A stretch of DNA of 15,932 nucleotides from an uncultured Bacilli bacterium (GTDB lineage: Bacteria > Bacillota_I > Bacilli_A > RF39 > UBA660): NCBI GenBank assembly GCA_910587745.1, contig CAJUNE010000027.1, forward strand, positions 1 through 15,932. The letters are read 5' to 3'. The notes under the pieces are model-generated. The model had not been told where the DNA came from, did not search any database, and was given only the letters and a program-made list of their open reading frames with translations. The translations under genes were made by a program, and so were the position numbers. Shown here piece by piece: positions 1 to 7,081 of this stretch. Within the stretch, counting starts at the first letter, position 1, and the number at the start of each line of letters is the position of its first letter.

Positions 1-369
1 GCTTTAGCCAAAGTATATTAAGTAAAATAATATTTGAAGAAAGTAATAAAAATATGATATACTATATACGAGATGAAGAAGGAAGTTTAATAGGATTAAA
101 ATATAATAATAGTATATATTATTATATAAAGAACTTACAAGAAGATATCATAGGAATAACAGATAGTAATTATAATGAAATATGTAGATATGAATATGAT
201 AGCTTTGGAAAAATAATAACTATTAAAGATAATAATGGAAACATTATAGAAGATGAATCTCATATAGGAATAATAAATCCATATAGATATAGGTCATACT
301 ATTATGATAAAGAAATAGAGTTATATTATCTAAATAGTAGATACTATAATCCAGAGTGGGGAAGATTTA
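1..369 (+). repeat. Rhs core repeat, copy A
   Basis: This is the first visible copy of the conserved cassette head. It runs from the boundary element (GCTTTAGCC at 1-9) to the codons for WGRF. By eye, positions 1-361 are identical to 1679-2039 in copy B at a constant offset of 1678 bases. The window begins inside the boundary element, so what lies upstream is unknown. Confidence 0.9.
34..63 (+). promoter_or_regulatory. Core-embedded promoter, cassette A
   Basis: The -35 is TTGAAG (34-39). An 18-bp spacer follows, then the extended -10 TGATATACT with its hexamer at 58-63. The -10 region overlaps the ATG at 54-56, so a transcript starting about 7 bases downstream would lack that ATG. It would carry the rest of the toxin frame and the immunity gene. 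This is a prediction from sequence only. Confidence 0.55.
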
Positions 370-1016
370 TTAATGCTGATGGAATAATAGGTGCTAATAA
401 AGATATTTTAGGATATAATTTATATGCTTATGTAAGCAACAATCCTATAAATAATATTGATGAAAATGGCCGCTTTTTTAAGAAGGCTTGGAACTGGGTT
501 AAGAAAAAAGCTAGTGCTATAGCTGATACAGCTAAAAAGGTTTCAACATTTATATGTAATGTAGTTTCGAATCCTACAAGAAAAAGGTCTAATTCAAAAG
601 AGATTTTCTCTGCTAAGCAAAGCCCATTAAAAATTACTACTTATAAGACTCAAAGTATTCCATCAATAAATAATAAATCTATATCAGTGTATGGTATTAA
701 GGATAATGATGATAGTGGTTTGGGGTTAGAAGTTAAAAATAAAGATACTGCTTTTTCAATTGAAGTAGTTAATGGTATTTCTTTTTCTACAAGTGTTGGA
801 AATTTTCAAGGTACTATTGGATTTAATGACAATAATAATATTTTTGATTCAACGTTTTACATTTCTGGAGTTTATACTAATGATTTAGGTACAGGTATAG
901 GAGTAAAAATAGAAATAGATGCTCTTGCTTTTGCTACTGCTATTGTATTTGGATATGCTGGAATGCATTATGGCAGTATTATTTCTGAGATTGGGAGACA
1001 TGCTATAGGATTTTAA
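54..1016 (+). CDS. Rhs C-terminal fragment A: core plus Gly-rich toxin of unknown type
   Basis: The protein has 320 residues. Residues 1-105 are the end of an Rhs core, closing with NSRYYNPEWGRF, then the usual linker NNPINNIDENG at 129-139. A Lys-rich stretch follows, then a variable domain (about 185-320) rich in Gly, Asn, Ser and Thr that ends in a hydrophobic segment near 290-312. No nuclease motif is visible. With a two-TM partner directly downstream, a membrane-acting toxin is plausible; this is inference. The frame is open to the window edge (position 3), so this could be the tail of a full-length Rhs protein or a silent cassette. The ATG at 54 lacks a good ribosome binding site and overlaps a predicted promoter. 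The core contains no other Met, so independent translation is doubtful. Confidence 0.8.
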   Translation: MIYYIRDEEGSLIGLKYNNSIYYYIKNLQEDIIGITDSNYNEICRYEYDSFGKIITIKDNNGNIIEDESHIGIINPYRYRSYYYDKEIELYYLNSRYYNPEWGRFINADGIIGANKDILGYNLYAYVSNNPINNIDENGRFFKKAWNWVKKKASAIADTAKKVSTFICNVVSNPTRKRSNSKEIFSAKQSPLKITTYKTQSIPSINNKSISVYGIKDNDDSGLGLEVKNKDTAFSIEVVNGISFSTSVGNFQGTIGFNDNNNIFDSTFYISGVYTNDLGTGIGVKIEIDALAFATAIVFGYAGMHYGSIISEIGRHAIGF

Positions 1017-1036
1017 TCAGATAAGGAGGCTTTTTT

Positions 1037-1630
1037 ATGAATTTTATAACTATAAAATGGTTTGTTTCTTTAATAATATTTTTTGTAGTAGTATATTTTT
1101 ATTTTAGATTAGGAAATACAGTTTTAAAAAAAGATAATTTTAAAAGATTATATATATTTTGTTCTATTGTTATCTTAATTATTATTACTTTAATTTTAGC
1201 TTATCCAATCGAGAATTTATGGAAATCATTTAATAATGTTGAAGATGCCTTTAATTATAAATATCCTAACTATAAAATAGTAGAAAAATTGGAGTATCAT
1301 GATATAGCTGTTGTAATTTATAATGACAACGAAAAATTAACATTTGAATATTTTGCTAAAAAGGATAATAAGTGGAAATTAACATATTCTTTATTTAATC
1401 ACAATAAAGTTAAAATTGATTTTTTAGATGTTTCATGCACTTATAGTTATGCTGAAGTTCAAGATAAAGTTTTAATTAACATTTCATGTCCTAAAGATGA
1501 GAATAATATCATATTGAAATCAGATGGTAGCGAGATAAAAAAAATAGATTTGAATAAGACAGAATATTATGCAATTATAGACAAAAATGATTACATTACT
1601 TACAATAATAAAATAATTGAATTAAAATAA
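1037..1630 (+). CDS. Putative two-TM immunity protein A
   Basis: This 197-residue protein is the probable immunity partner of toxin A. Two hydrophobic helices (about 8-24 and 39-56) are joined by a short basic loop. A hydrophilic C-terminal region (about 60-197) follows, which would sit outside the membrane with the N-terminal hairpin as anchor. I recognise no family. The start is secure: AAGGAGG lies at 1022-1028, 8 bases before the ATG, and 20 bases separate it from the toxin stop. The array hairpin terminator follows at once. A membrane immunity protein suggests that its toxin acts at or across the membrane. It could instead be a small membrane protein unrelated to immunity, but its position matches the immunity slot of every other module. 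Confidence 0.7.
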   Translation: MNFITIKWFVSLIIFFVVVYFYFRLGNTVLKKDNFKRLYIFCSIVILIIITLILAYPIENLWKSFNNVEDAFNYKYPNYKIVEKLEYHDIAVVIYNDNEKLTFEYFAKKDNKWKLTYSLFNHNKVKIDFLDVSCTYSYAEVQDKVLINISCPKDENNIILKSDGSEIKKIDLNKTEYYAIIDKNDYITYNNKIIELK

Positions 1631-1635
1631 GATTT

Positions 1636-1673
1636 AAGTTTCAGAATAAAAAATCTGAAACTTTTTCCTTTTT
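1636..1673 (+). terminator. Array terminator hairpin A
   Basis: AAGTTTCAGA (1636-1645) pairs perfectly with TCTGAAACTT (1654-1663) over 10 bp with an 8-base loop. A pyrimidine tract TTTCCTTTTT follows. It ends cassette A. Confidence 0.85.
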
Positions 1674-1677
1674 GTAG

Positions 1678-2047
1678 GGCTTTAGCCAAAGTATATTAAG
1701 TAAAATAATATTTGAAGAAAGTAATAAAAATATGATATACTATATACGAGATGAAGAAGGAAGTTTAATAGGATTAAAATATAATAATAGTATATATTAT
1801 TATATAAAGAACTTACAAGAAGATATCATAGGAATAACAGATAGTAATTATAATGAAATATGTAGATATGAATATGATAGCTTTGGAAAAATAATAACTA
1901 TTAAAGATAATAATGGAAACATTATAGAAGATGAATCTCATATAGGAATAATAAATCCATATAGATATAGGTCATACTATTATGATAAAGAAATAGAGTT
2001 ATATTATCTAAATAGTAGATACTATAATCCAGAGTGGGGTAGATTTT
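1678..2047 (+). repeat. Rhs core repeat, copy B
   Basis: GGCTTTAGCC starts at 1678. The coding frame is closed by a TAG at 1675-1677, directly before the boundary element. Cassette B therefore cannot be the tail of a longer open gene. Identity with copy A stops one base before the AGATTT that encodes RF. Confidence 0.9.
1712..1741 (+). promoter_or_regulatory. Core-embedded promoter, cassette B
   Basis: TTGAAG (1712-1717), an 18-bp spacer, and TATACT (1736-1741) preceded by TGA form the same arrangement as in cassette A. It overlaps the ATG at 1732. Confidence 0.55.
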
Positions 2048-2721
2048 TGAATATAGACTCAATAAGCGCAGAAATAGGAAATTTAATGAGTCATAATATG
2101 TATAAATATGCAAATAATAATCCAATTAATTTTGATGATAATGATGGTAGTTGGCCAAAATGGGTTAAAAAGGTTGCAATAGGGGTTGGAGCAATAGTTG
2201 TTGGTGGAATAATAGCAGTAGCAACAGGAGGTGCCTTTTTACCAGCGATAGCAGCTGGAGCAAAAACAGCTTTGACTATAGGTGCTGTAAGTGCGGTAAC
2301 AAAAGGCACAACAAAAGCTATTCAATCAGCATCAAAAGGAAATAGTGCAAAAACAGTTGCAAAAGAGGCTGTTAAAGCTGCAGGAAATGGCTTTGCATCA
2401 GGATTTGAAGTTGGTGGTATAGTAAGTGCCATAAGTGCTGCAAGTAATATAGGTAGTCATAGTGATGGAATAAAAATTGGAGAAACTTCAAAAGATAATT
2501 ATGGTAGAGTTACAATTGGGTATGGAGCTATAAACAAAGATGGAAAGCCTAATGGTATGACGATAATAAATTATGCAAATAAGAAAGGAAAATCTAAATT
2601 TAGAGTAGATATTGACCCAAATAATATGGTACATATGCATTATGGGAAAACAAATAGTGCTATGGGAAAACATAGAACTTTAATAACAGATATAATATTT
2701 GGAGTAATAAGTGGTTTATAG
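1732..2721 (+). CDS. Rhs C-terminal fragment B: core plus possible HMHYG-type toxin
   Basis: The protein has 329 residues. Residues 1-105 repeat the Rhs core, followed by the linker NNNPINFDDNDG. A long Ala/Gly-rich hydrophobic stretch (about 145-240) resembles the translocation or linker regions common in polymorphic toxins. The C-terminal ~85 residues form a compact polar domain with FRVDIDPNNMVHMHYG and a later GKHR. The DxDP, HxH and HR residues look like a possible catalytic set, perhaps a metal-dependent or RNase-type nuclease, but I cannot assign a family. Initiation at the ATG at 1732 is unlikely because a promoter overlaps it and no ribosome binding site is seen. A second in-frame ATG at 2086 (residue 119) has AGGA 6 bases upstream and could give a core-less toxin. 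The immunity gene follows 20 bases after the stop. Confidence 0.8.
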   Translation: MIYYIRDEEGSLIGLKYNNSIYYYIKNLQEDIIGITDSNYNEICRYEYDSFGKIITIKDNNGNIIEDESHIGIINPYRYRSYYYDKEIELYYLNSRYYNPEWGRFLNIDSISAEIGNLMSHNMYKYANNNPINFDDNDGSWPKWVKKVAIGVGAIVVGGIIAVATGGAFLPAIAAGAKTALTIGAVSAVTKGTTKAIQSASKGNSAKTVAKEAVKAAGNGFASGFEVGGIVSAISAASNIGSHSDGIKIGETSKDNYGRVTIGYGAINKDGKPNGMTIINYANKKGKSKFRVDIDPNNMVHMHYGKTNSAMGKHRTLITDIIFGVISGL

Positions 2722-2741
2722 TTGTTTTGGAGGAATAAATA

Positions 2742-3200
2742 ATGGAGAAAGTTAAATTAATTGCTAATAGTTTTGAATTATTTTATTTTGAGGAAGATAA
2801 TAAGACTTTACAAGTGAAAAAAAATATTTTAAGCAAAATTATTTCGCTGATTGGCGATTATTCTTGTTTTGTTGAATATAGTTGCAATGATAAGGCATTT
2901 TCTGATTTTAATATTTTAAATTATTTACATAAGAGCAAGTACAGAAAATTAATAGAAGTTAGTGAATTTATTGATATTAATGAAAAAATGCTTGATTGTA
3001 GATATGTCATATTTTTCTTTATGCCTAAAAGCTTTAAATGGAATGATTTTGTCTTATCTCGTACTTTAAGAAATTGTTCTAAAGATTATGGTGCTAATTT
3101 AATTTTGTACTTGGATGATTTAGGTTATGTTAATATTACATATAATCCTAAATATGATGCCCAAATAAAATGTATTATAAATAAGTATAATAATGATTAA
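2742..3200 (+). CDS. Putative immunity protein B
   Basis: This 152-residue soluble protein has no signal or TM segment and occupies the immunity slot after toxin B. I do not recognise its family. It is Lys/Asp/Tyr-rich with aromatic patches (YVIFFFMPKSFKW near 88-100) and a C-terminal region that looks like mixed alpha/beta structure. The start is supported by GGAGG at 2729-2733, 8 bases before the ATG. The stop codon TAA (3198-3200) overlaps the first two bases of the terminator stem, so gene and hairpin are packed together. A soluble partner fits a cytoplasmic toxin target, consistent with a nuclease-like toxin B. Its function as immunity is inferred from position only. Confidence 0.65.
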   Translation: MEKVKLIANSFELFYFEEDNKTLQVKKNILSKIISLIGDYSCFVEYSCNDKAFSDFNILNYLHKSKYRKLIEVSEFIDINEKMLDCRYVIFFFMPKSFKWNDFVLSRTLRNCSKDYGANLILYLDDLGYVNITYNPKYDAQIKCIINKYNND

Positions 3201-3234
3201 GTTTCAGAATAAAAATCTGAAACTTTTTCCTTTT
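3199..3234 (+). terminator. Array terminator hairpin B
   Basis: The invariant 10-bp stem lies at 3199-3208 and 3216-3225 with a 7-base loop, then a T-rich tract. It starts inside the stop codon of the immunity gene. Confidence 0.85.
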
Positions 3235-3239
3235 CGTAA

Positions 3240-3618
3240 GGCTTTAGCCAAGTATATTAAGTATAAAAATAATAAAATAATATTTGAAGAAAGTAATAAT
3301 AATATGATATACTATATACGAGATGAAGAAGGAAGTTTAATAGGATTAAAATATAATAATAGTATATATTATTATATAAAGAACTTACAAGAAGATATCA
3401 TAGGAATAACAGATAGTAATTATAATGAAATATGTAGATATGAATATGATAGCTTTGGAAAAATAATAACTATTAAAGATAATAATGGAAACATTATAGA
3501 AGATGAATCTCATATAGGAATAATAAATCCATATAGATATAGGTCATATTATTATGATAAAGAAACAGATTTATATTATTTAAATAGTAGATACTATAAT
3601 CCAGAGTGGGGAAGATTT
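3240..3618 (+). repeat. Rhs core repeat, copy C
   Basis: GGCTTTAGCC lies at 3240-3249. Before the ATG this copy holds about 12 bases more than copies A and B, giving in-frame codons for KYIKYKNNKIIFEES. This probably reflects the ancestral Rhs reading frame. It encodes KETDLYYLNSRYYNPEWGRF at the 3' end, with slight divergence from A and B in the last ~60 bp. Confidence 0.88.
3284..3313 (+). promoter_or_regulatory. Core-embedded promoter, cassette C
   Basis: TTGAAG (3284-3289), an 18-bp spacer, TGA and TATACT (3308-3313) match the other copies despite small changes in the spacer. Confidence 0.55.
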
Positions 3619-4266
3619 ATTAATGCTGATGGTATAATAAAATCCGAAGAGAATAAATATAATTTATATATTTATTGTAAGAATAATCCTATAAAATTTG
3701 TTGATAATGATGGTCGTAATTCTATAACTGCTGGTTGGGATATTTTTGGAAAAGCTGTTCAGACTTTAGGTGAAATCTGGGTTGGAATAAAAGCGACAGC
3801 TAGTGCTGCAGCTGCAGCTGCATTTCCATATGTTGCTATGGCAGTAGGAGTAGGAACGCTTATTTATGCCTCAGCCAAAATAGAAGAAAGAACTAAAGAT
3901 AAATCAAAAAAAGATAAAGATTATTATGTATATAAATTACAAGATTGTACTAAACCTGGAGTAAATGGAGAAGCTTGTAAAGTAGAATATATTGGAAGAA
4001 CAGGAAACTTAAATAGTGCAAGAGCAAGACATAGTCGTAATGATTATAGAAAAAATCTAGAGTTTAGAACACTAGAAGGGCCGATGGATTATGATATGTC
4101 TAGAGTTAGAGAACAATACAATATAAAAAAATATAGAACATTAAATAAGTATAATAGATATAACAATCAAATTAATGGATTGAGTCCATCTAAATATGAA
4201 AAATATGCGCCTATAATAGATGGAATGGATTTAACGTATGTAGGAGGAAGTTTATGGTTCGATTAA
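3304..4266 (+). CDS. Rhs C-terminal fragment C: core plus GIY-YIG nuclease toxin
   Basis: Counted from the ATG at 3304 the protein has 320 residues. Residues 1-105 are Rhs core. A linker (NNPIKFVDNDG) and an Ala-rich hydrophobic segment (about 160-190) follow, then a charged KDKSKKDKD stretch. Residues ~206-320 form a GIY-YIG type nuclease: YYVYKL is the GIY strand, EYIGRT (228-233) the YIG strand, and RARHSR holds the helix Arg/His. The Glu in REQYNIKKYRT (near 270) is the expected metal-binding residue, followed by NNQINGLSPSKYE, seen in other GIY-YIG polymorphic toxins. The predicted activity is DNA or RNA cleavage in the target cell. An ATG at 3193 also opens this frame but lies inside the previous immunity gene and has no ribosome binding site, so I rejected it. 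The toxin overlaps its immunity gene by 13 bases. Confidence 0.82.
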   Translation: MIYYIRDEEGSLIGLKYNNSIYYYIKNLQEDIIGITDSNYNEICRYEYDSFGKIITIKDNNGNIIEDESHIGIINPYRYRSYYYDKETDLYYLNSRYYNPEWGRFINADGIIKSEENKYNLYIYCKNNPIKFVDNDGRNSITAGWDIFGKAVQTLGEIWVGIKATASAAAAAAFPYVAMAVGVGTLIYASAKIEERTKDKSKKDKDYYVYKLQDCTKPGVNGEACKVEYIGRTGNLNSARARHSRNDYRKNLEFRTLEGPMDYDMSRVREQYNIKKYRTLNKYNRYNNQINGLSPSKYEKYAPIIDGMDLTYVGGSLWFD

Positions 4267-4961
4267 AGTTTAAAGAAAATGATATATATGCTTTAGAAAT
4301 AAAAAATATAAATGAAAAGTATGATGGAAGATATATAATTATAATTAAATGTACTTTGTCTGAATGGTCTAATAGAGAAAATAATAGTCTTTTTAGATTT
4401 AAAATAACGAAAGATAAAAAAATGCCTAAATTAGAAGAGTTGGATGATTTAGAATATATAATAACATATTTTCAACATGAGTTAGAAAAATATTTTCCTG
4501 GAGAAGGGGTACCATTTGAAGAATTAAGAAAAAAAAGAGATAAATTTAAAATTTATCCTGATGAATATGGTTACTTATACACTTGTATTTCAGAAATTTA
4601 TTTTTATAATAAGAATGTTCCTAAGGATTTAATATACATTGGAAATAAAAAATTAAAATTACCAAAACACGAATATATTCCTTTTACTGAATATGGTTAT
4701 AAATATCAAGCTAATAATTGGGAGAATATAGTAGAAAATCTTATACAAAAATATGAAGATTTTAATTTAAGAAAATCAGAATGGCTTAATGAAGAGGCAG
4801 CAGAAAAAGTTAAAAATCGATGTTTAAGAGATATAAGAGATACAATAGAATGTGATAATTTATGTAATTATTTAAAAGAAAAAGGAATTTTAGATAAACT
4901 GTTTGAAGATGAAGAAGAAATAGAAGATTCACTTACATATGTTGGTGGAGAAGATGAATAA
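4254..4961 (+). CDS. Putative immunity protein C (GIY-YIG partner)
   Basis: This 235-residue soluble acidic protein starts inside the toxin gene. The ribosome binding site AGGAGG lies in the toxin's last codons (GTAGGAGGAAG before ATG 4254), which suggests translational coupling. The C-terminal end is strongly acidic (FEDEEEIEDSL), as expected for a blocker of a nucleic-acid-binding enzyme. I recognise no named family. A second copy lies at 7069-7791 with long identical stretches, including IYALEIKNINEKYDG and GEGVPFEELRKK. Relative to that copy, a TAA at 4959-4961 replaces a GAT codon and removes the last five residues (DPFEE). The sequence for PFEE still sits untranslated behind the stop. 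Confidence 0.75.
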   Translation: MVRLKFKENDIYALEIKNINEKYDGRYIIIIKCTLSEWSNRENNSLFRFKITKDKKMPKLEELDDLEYIITYFQHELEKYFPGEGVPFEELRKKRDKFKIYPDEYGYLYTCISEIYFYNKNVPKDLIYIGNKKLKLPKHEYIPFTEYGYKYQANNWENIVENLIQKYEDFNLRKSEWLNEEAAEKVKNRCLRDIRDTIECDNLCNYLKEKGILDKLFEDEEEIEDSLTYVGGEDE

Positions 4962-4993
4962 CCGTTTGAAGAATAGAATATAAAATAAGATTT

Positions 4994-5029
4994 AAGTTTC
5001 AGAATAAAATCTGAAACTTTTTCTTTTTT
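4994..5029 (+). terminator. Array terminator hairpin C
   Basis: The invariant stem lies at 4994-5003 and 5010-5019 with a 6-base loop, then TTCTTTTTT. Confidence 0.85.
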
Positions 5030-5033
5030 GTAA

Positions 5034-5287
5034 AGCTTTAGCCAAAGTATATTAAGTAAAATAATATTTGAAGAAAGTAATAAAAATATGATATACTATA
5101 TACGAGATGAAGAAGGAAGTTTAATAGGATTAAAATATAATAATAGTATATATTATTATATAAAGAATCTACAGGAAGATATCATAGGAATAATAAATCC
5201 ATATAGATATAGGTCATACTTATGATAAAGAAACCAAACTTTATTATTTAAATAGTAGATACTATAATCCAGAGTGGGGTAGATTTA
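5034..5287 (+). repeat. Rhs core repeat, copy D (deleted and frameshifted)
   Basis: The boundary reads AGCTTTAGCC. Relative to copy A, 114 bp (38 codons) are missing between two ATAGGAATAA direct repeats (150-159 and 264-273 in copy A), leaving one repeat. A further 2 bp are missing near 5219 (CATACTTATG in place of CATACTATTATG). Confidence 0.88.
5068..5097 (+). promoter_or_regulatory. Core-embedded promoter, cassette D
   Basis: TTGAAG (5068-5073) and TATACT (5092-5097) are retained with an 18-bp spacer and the TGA extension, although the core behind them is damaged. Confidence 0.5.
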
Positions 5288-5844
5288 TTAGTGCTGATGG
5301 TATAATTGGTAATCCAAATGAAGAATTATATTATAATTTGTATGGCTATACAAGAAATAATCCTGTAAAACACATAGATAGTGAAGGGGAATTTGAACTT
5401 GTTTCTACTTTGGTAGCAGGAGCAGGATTAGCTTTGCTGTTGGTAGTTACTAGTGCTGTTATGAGTATACCTGGAAATATGGACATGCCTAACTTTGATT
5501 TTCCAGATGTTTCGATAAAAAAACGAAATTATCAGGATAGTACAAAAGATAATAGCAAAACTAAAACAAAAGCTAAGGTTAAAGAAATAACTAAACCTAC
5601 ATCTCCATCAAAACCATGTTGGGAAGCAAAATTAAATAAAACTAAAACTGACGTTGAATTAGGGAATAAAATAACAATACAAGATTCTATTGATAGAGTT
5701 GCTACTGGAAAAGATGTAATGTGCAATAATAGATTTTCGGCTCAAATGGTTGCAGTTTATTTTCCTAATCATATTGAACCAGAAATTGATAAAACTCAAA
5801 AGCCTGGTAGTGCGTATTATTGGCATTATCATAAAGATAGATAG
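5088..5844 (+). pseudogene. Rhs C-terminal fragment D: frameshifted core plus toxin ending in HYH
   Basis: From the ATG at 5088 the frame ends after 45 codons at a TGA (5223-5225), caused by the 2-bp deletion. The other frame continues from about 5221 to 5844. It encodes the end of the core (RYYNPEWGRF), the linker NNPVKHIDSEG, one hydrophobic helix (LVAGAGLALLLVVTSAVM) and a Lys/Thr-rich spacer. The C-terminal ~80-residue toxin domain contains KITIQDSIDRVATGKDVMC, PEIDK and YYWHYHKDR at the very end. I have a weak memory of similar ends (GKDV and HYH) in other polymorphic toxins, but assign no activity. Only the core is broken: a crossover 3' of position 5221 would restore an intact toxin, so the toxin domain may still be usable. 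The immunity gene follows 42 bases later. Confidence 0.75.
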
Positions 5845-5886
5845 TAACACATACATATATGGTATTATGATTAGGAGGAATAATTA

Positions 5887-6360
5887 ATGATAGTAATTAA
5901 TAAAAAAATAGAAGGCAAAACATATACTGAACTTATTAAATATGCTTGTTTAAAAAATAATATAGTGATGTTGGCTTTTTATAAAAAAAATACAAAAAAA
6001 TTGGAAGATACTTTATTACCATTTCAAAAATACATTTTGAAGCAAACTGATAAATCGAGCAATGGTTTAATATATCGTCCTGGTATGTTTATAGTTTTTT
6101 ACAGATTAAATGATGATTTACAAAAATATTTGCTTAGTAATCAATCATTATATAAATGGGATTTTCCGGATTATCCTACTGATATTAGTTTTTTTAAAGA
6201 TGGTATTTGTTGGCTAAACTCTATAACACATGAAGAAATTTGTGATATATATGTTGAGAGTGAGGAAGAATTTAATTATTTGAAAAGTATTGGAATAGTA
6301 TTTTTAGAAAAAAATTATCGTAAAATAGCTGATGAAGAAAATATTATTGAAATAATATAA
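5887..6360 (+). CDS. Putative immunity protein D
   Basis: This 157-residue soluble protein without TM segments lies in the immunity slot of module D. AGGAGGAA at 5872-5879 gives good spacing to the ATG at 5887. No family is recognised. Features include a hydrophobic core segment (NNIVMLAFYKK near 24-34), IYRPGMFIVFYRLNDDL (near 62-78) and an acidic second half (IYVESEEEFNYLKSIGI). The 42-base gap after the toxin stop holds the ribosome binding site and little else. Expression would depend on the promoter in core D at 5068-5097, which is intact although the toxin frame is not. Confidence 0.65.
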   Translation: MIVINKKIEGKTYTELIKYACLKNNIVMLAFYKKNTKKLEDTLLPFQKYILKQTDKSSNGLIYRPGMFIVFYRLNDDLQKYLLSNQSLYKWDFPDYPTDISFFKDGICWLNSITHEEICDIYVESEEEFNYLKSIGIVFLEKNYRKIADEENIIEII

Positions 6361-6369
6361 ATAATGACG

Positions 6370-6403
6370 AAGTTTCAGAGTAATCTGAAACTTTTTTCCT
6401 TTT
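6370..6403 (+). terminator. Array terminator hairpin D
   Basis: The invariant stem lies at 6370-6379 and 6384-6393, with the shortest loop of the set (GTAA), then TTTTCCTTTT. Confidence 0.85.
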
Positions 6404-6408
6404 CGTAA

Positions 6409-6733
6409 GGCTTTAGCCAAAGTATATTAAGTATAAGAATAATAAGATAATATTTGAAGAAAGTAATAATTATATGATATACTATATACGAGATGAAGAA
6501 GGAAGTTTAATAGGATTAAAATATAATAATAGTATATATTATTATATAAAGAACTTACAAGAAGATATCATAGGAATAACAGATAGTAATTATAATGAAA
6601 TATGTAGATATGAATATGATAGCTTTGGAAAAATAATAACTATTAAAGATAATAATGGAAACATTATAGAAGATGAATCTCATATAGGAATAATAAATCC
6701 ATATAGATATAGGTCATACTATTATGATAAAGA
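6409..6733 (+). repeat. Rhs core repeat, copy E (3' end deleted)
   Basis: GGCTTTAGCC lies at 6409-6418. The copy is intact up to GATAAAGA (6726-6733), where it jumps directly to the toxin domain. Codons for the RYYNPEWGRF end are missing. An in-frame TAG at 6414-6416 closes the frame upstream. Confidence 0.88.
6454..6483 (+). promoter_or_regulatory. Core-embedded promoter, cassette E
   Basis: TTGAAG (6454-6459), an 18-bp spacer, TGA and TATACT (6478-6483). No terminator is visible between the two immunity genes behind it, so it would have to serve both modules E and F. Confidence 0.55.
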
Positions 6734-7081
6734 TTATTATGTATATAAATTACAAGATTGTACTAAACCTAGTTTATATGATGAAGGATGCAAAGTAGAA
6801 TATATTGGAAGAACCGGAAATATTGAAAGTGCTATGATTAGACATAGTCGTAATGATTATAGAGAATATTTGGAGTTTGAAACGATAGAAGGACCAAAAT
6901 GGATTATAATATGTCTAGGGTTAGAGAACAATACAATATAAAAAAATATAGAACATTAAATAGTGCTAATAGATATAACAATCAAATTAATGGATTGAGT
7001 CCATCTAAATATGAAAAATATGCGCCTATAATAGATGGAATGGATTTAACGTATGTAGGAGGAAGTTTATGGTTCGATTAA
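6474..7081 (+). pseudogene. Rhs C-terminal fragment E: collapsed core plus frameshifted GIY-YIG toxin
   Basis: This is a degraded relative of cassette C. The core is joined in frame to the GIY-YIG domain at DKDYYVYKL by a 357-bp (119-codon) deletion between two GATAAAGA repeats, seen intact at 3556-3563 and 3913-3920 in cassette C. That removes the end of the core, the linker and the hydrophobic region. The nuclease begins with YYVYKL and EYIGRT. Two extra bases near 6895 (CCAAAATGG where C has CCGATGG) then shift the frame. The first frame ends at 6941, while the region with REQYNIKKYRT and NNQINGLSP continues in another frame to 7081. The metal-binding Glu is thus separated from the GIY and YIG motifs, so the toxin should be dead. 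Confidence 0.85.

Noticed and set aside
1..53. Claim that cassette A is the tail of the full-length rhs gene
   Set aside because: The frame is open to the window edge, but the first bases are the same boundary element that precedes silent cassettes, so the sequence cannot decide.
1922..2673. Minus-strand open frames opposite cassette B and similar ones elsewhere
   Set aside because: They are shadows of coding DNA with low-complexity translations, no ribosome binding sites and no family resemblance.
3193..3303. Upstream extension of the cassette C toxin frame to an ATG at 3193
   Set aside because: It lies inside the previous immunity gene and crosses the terminator hairpin, with no ribosome binding site. 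The frame is open there by chance of a one-base difference in the boundary.
5223..5225. TGA in cassette D read as Trp under a Mycoplasma-type code
   Set aside because: Reading through meets a TAA at the next codon, and comparison with other copies shows a plain 2-bp deletion.
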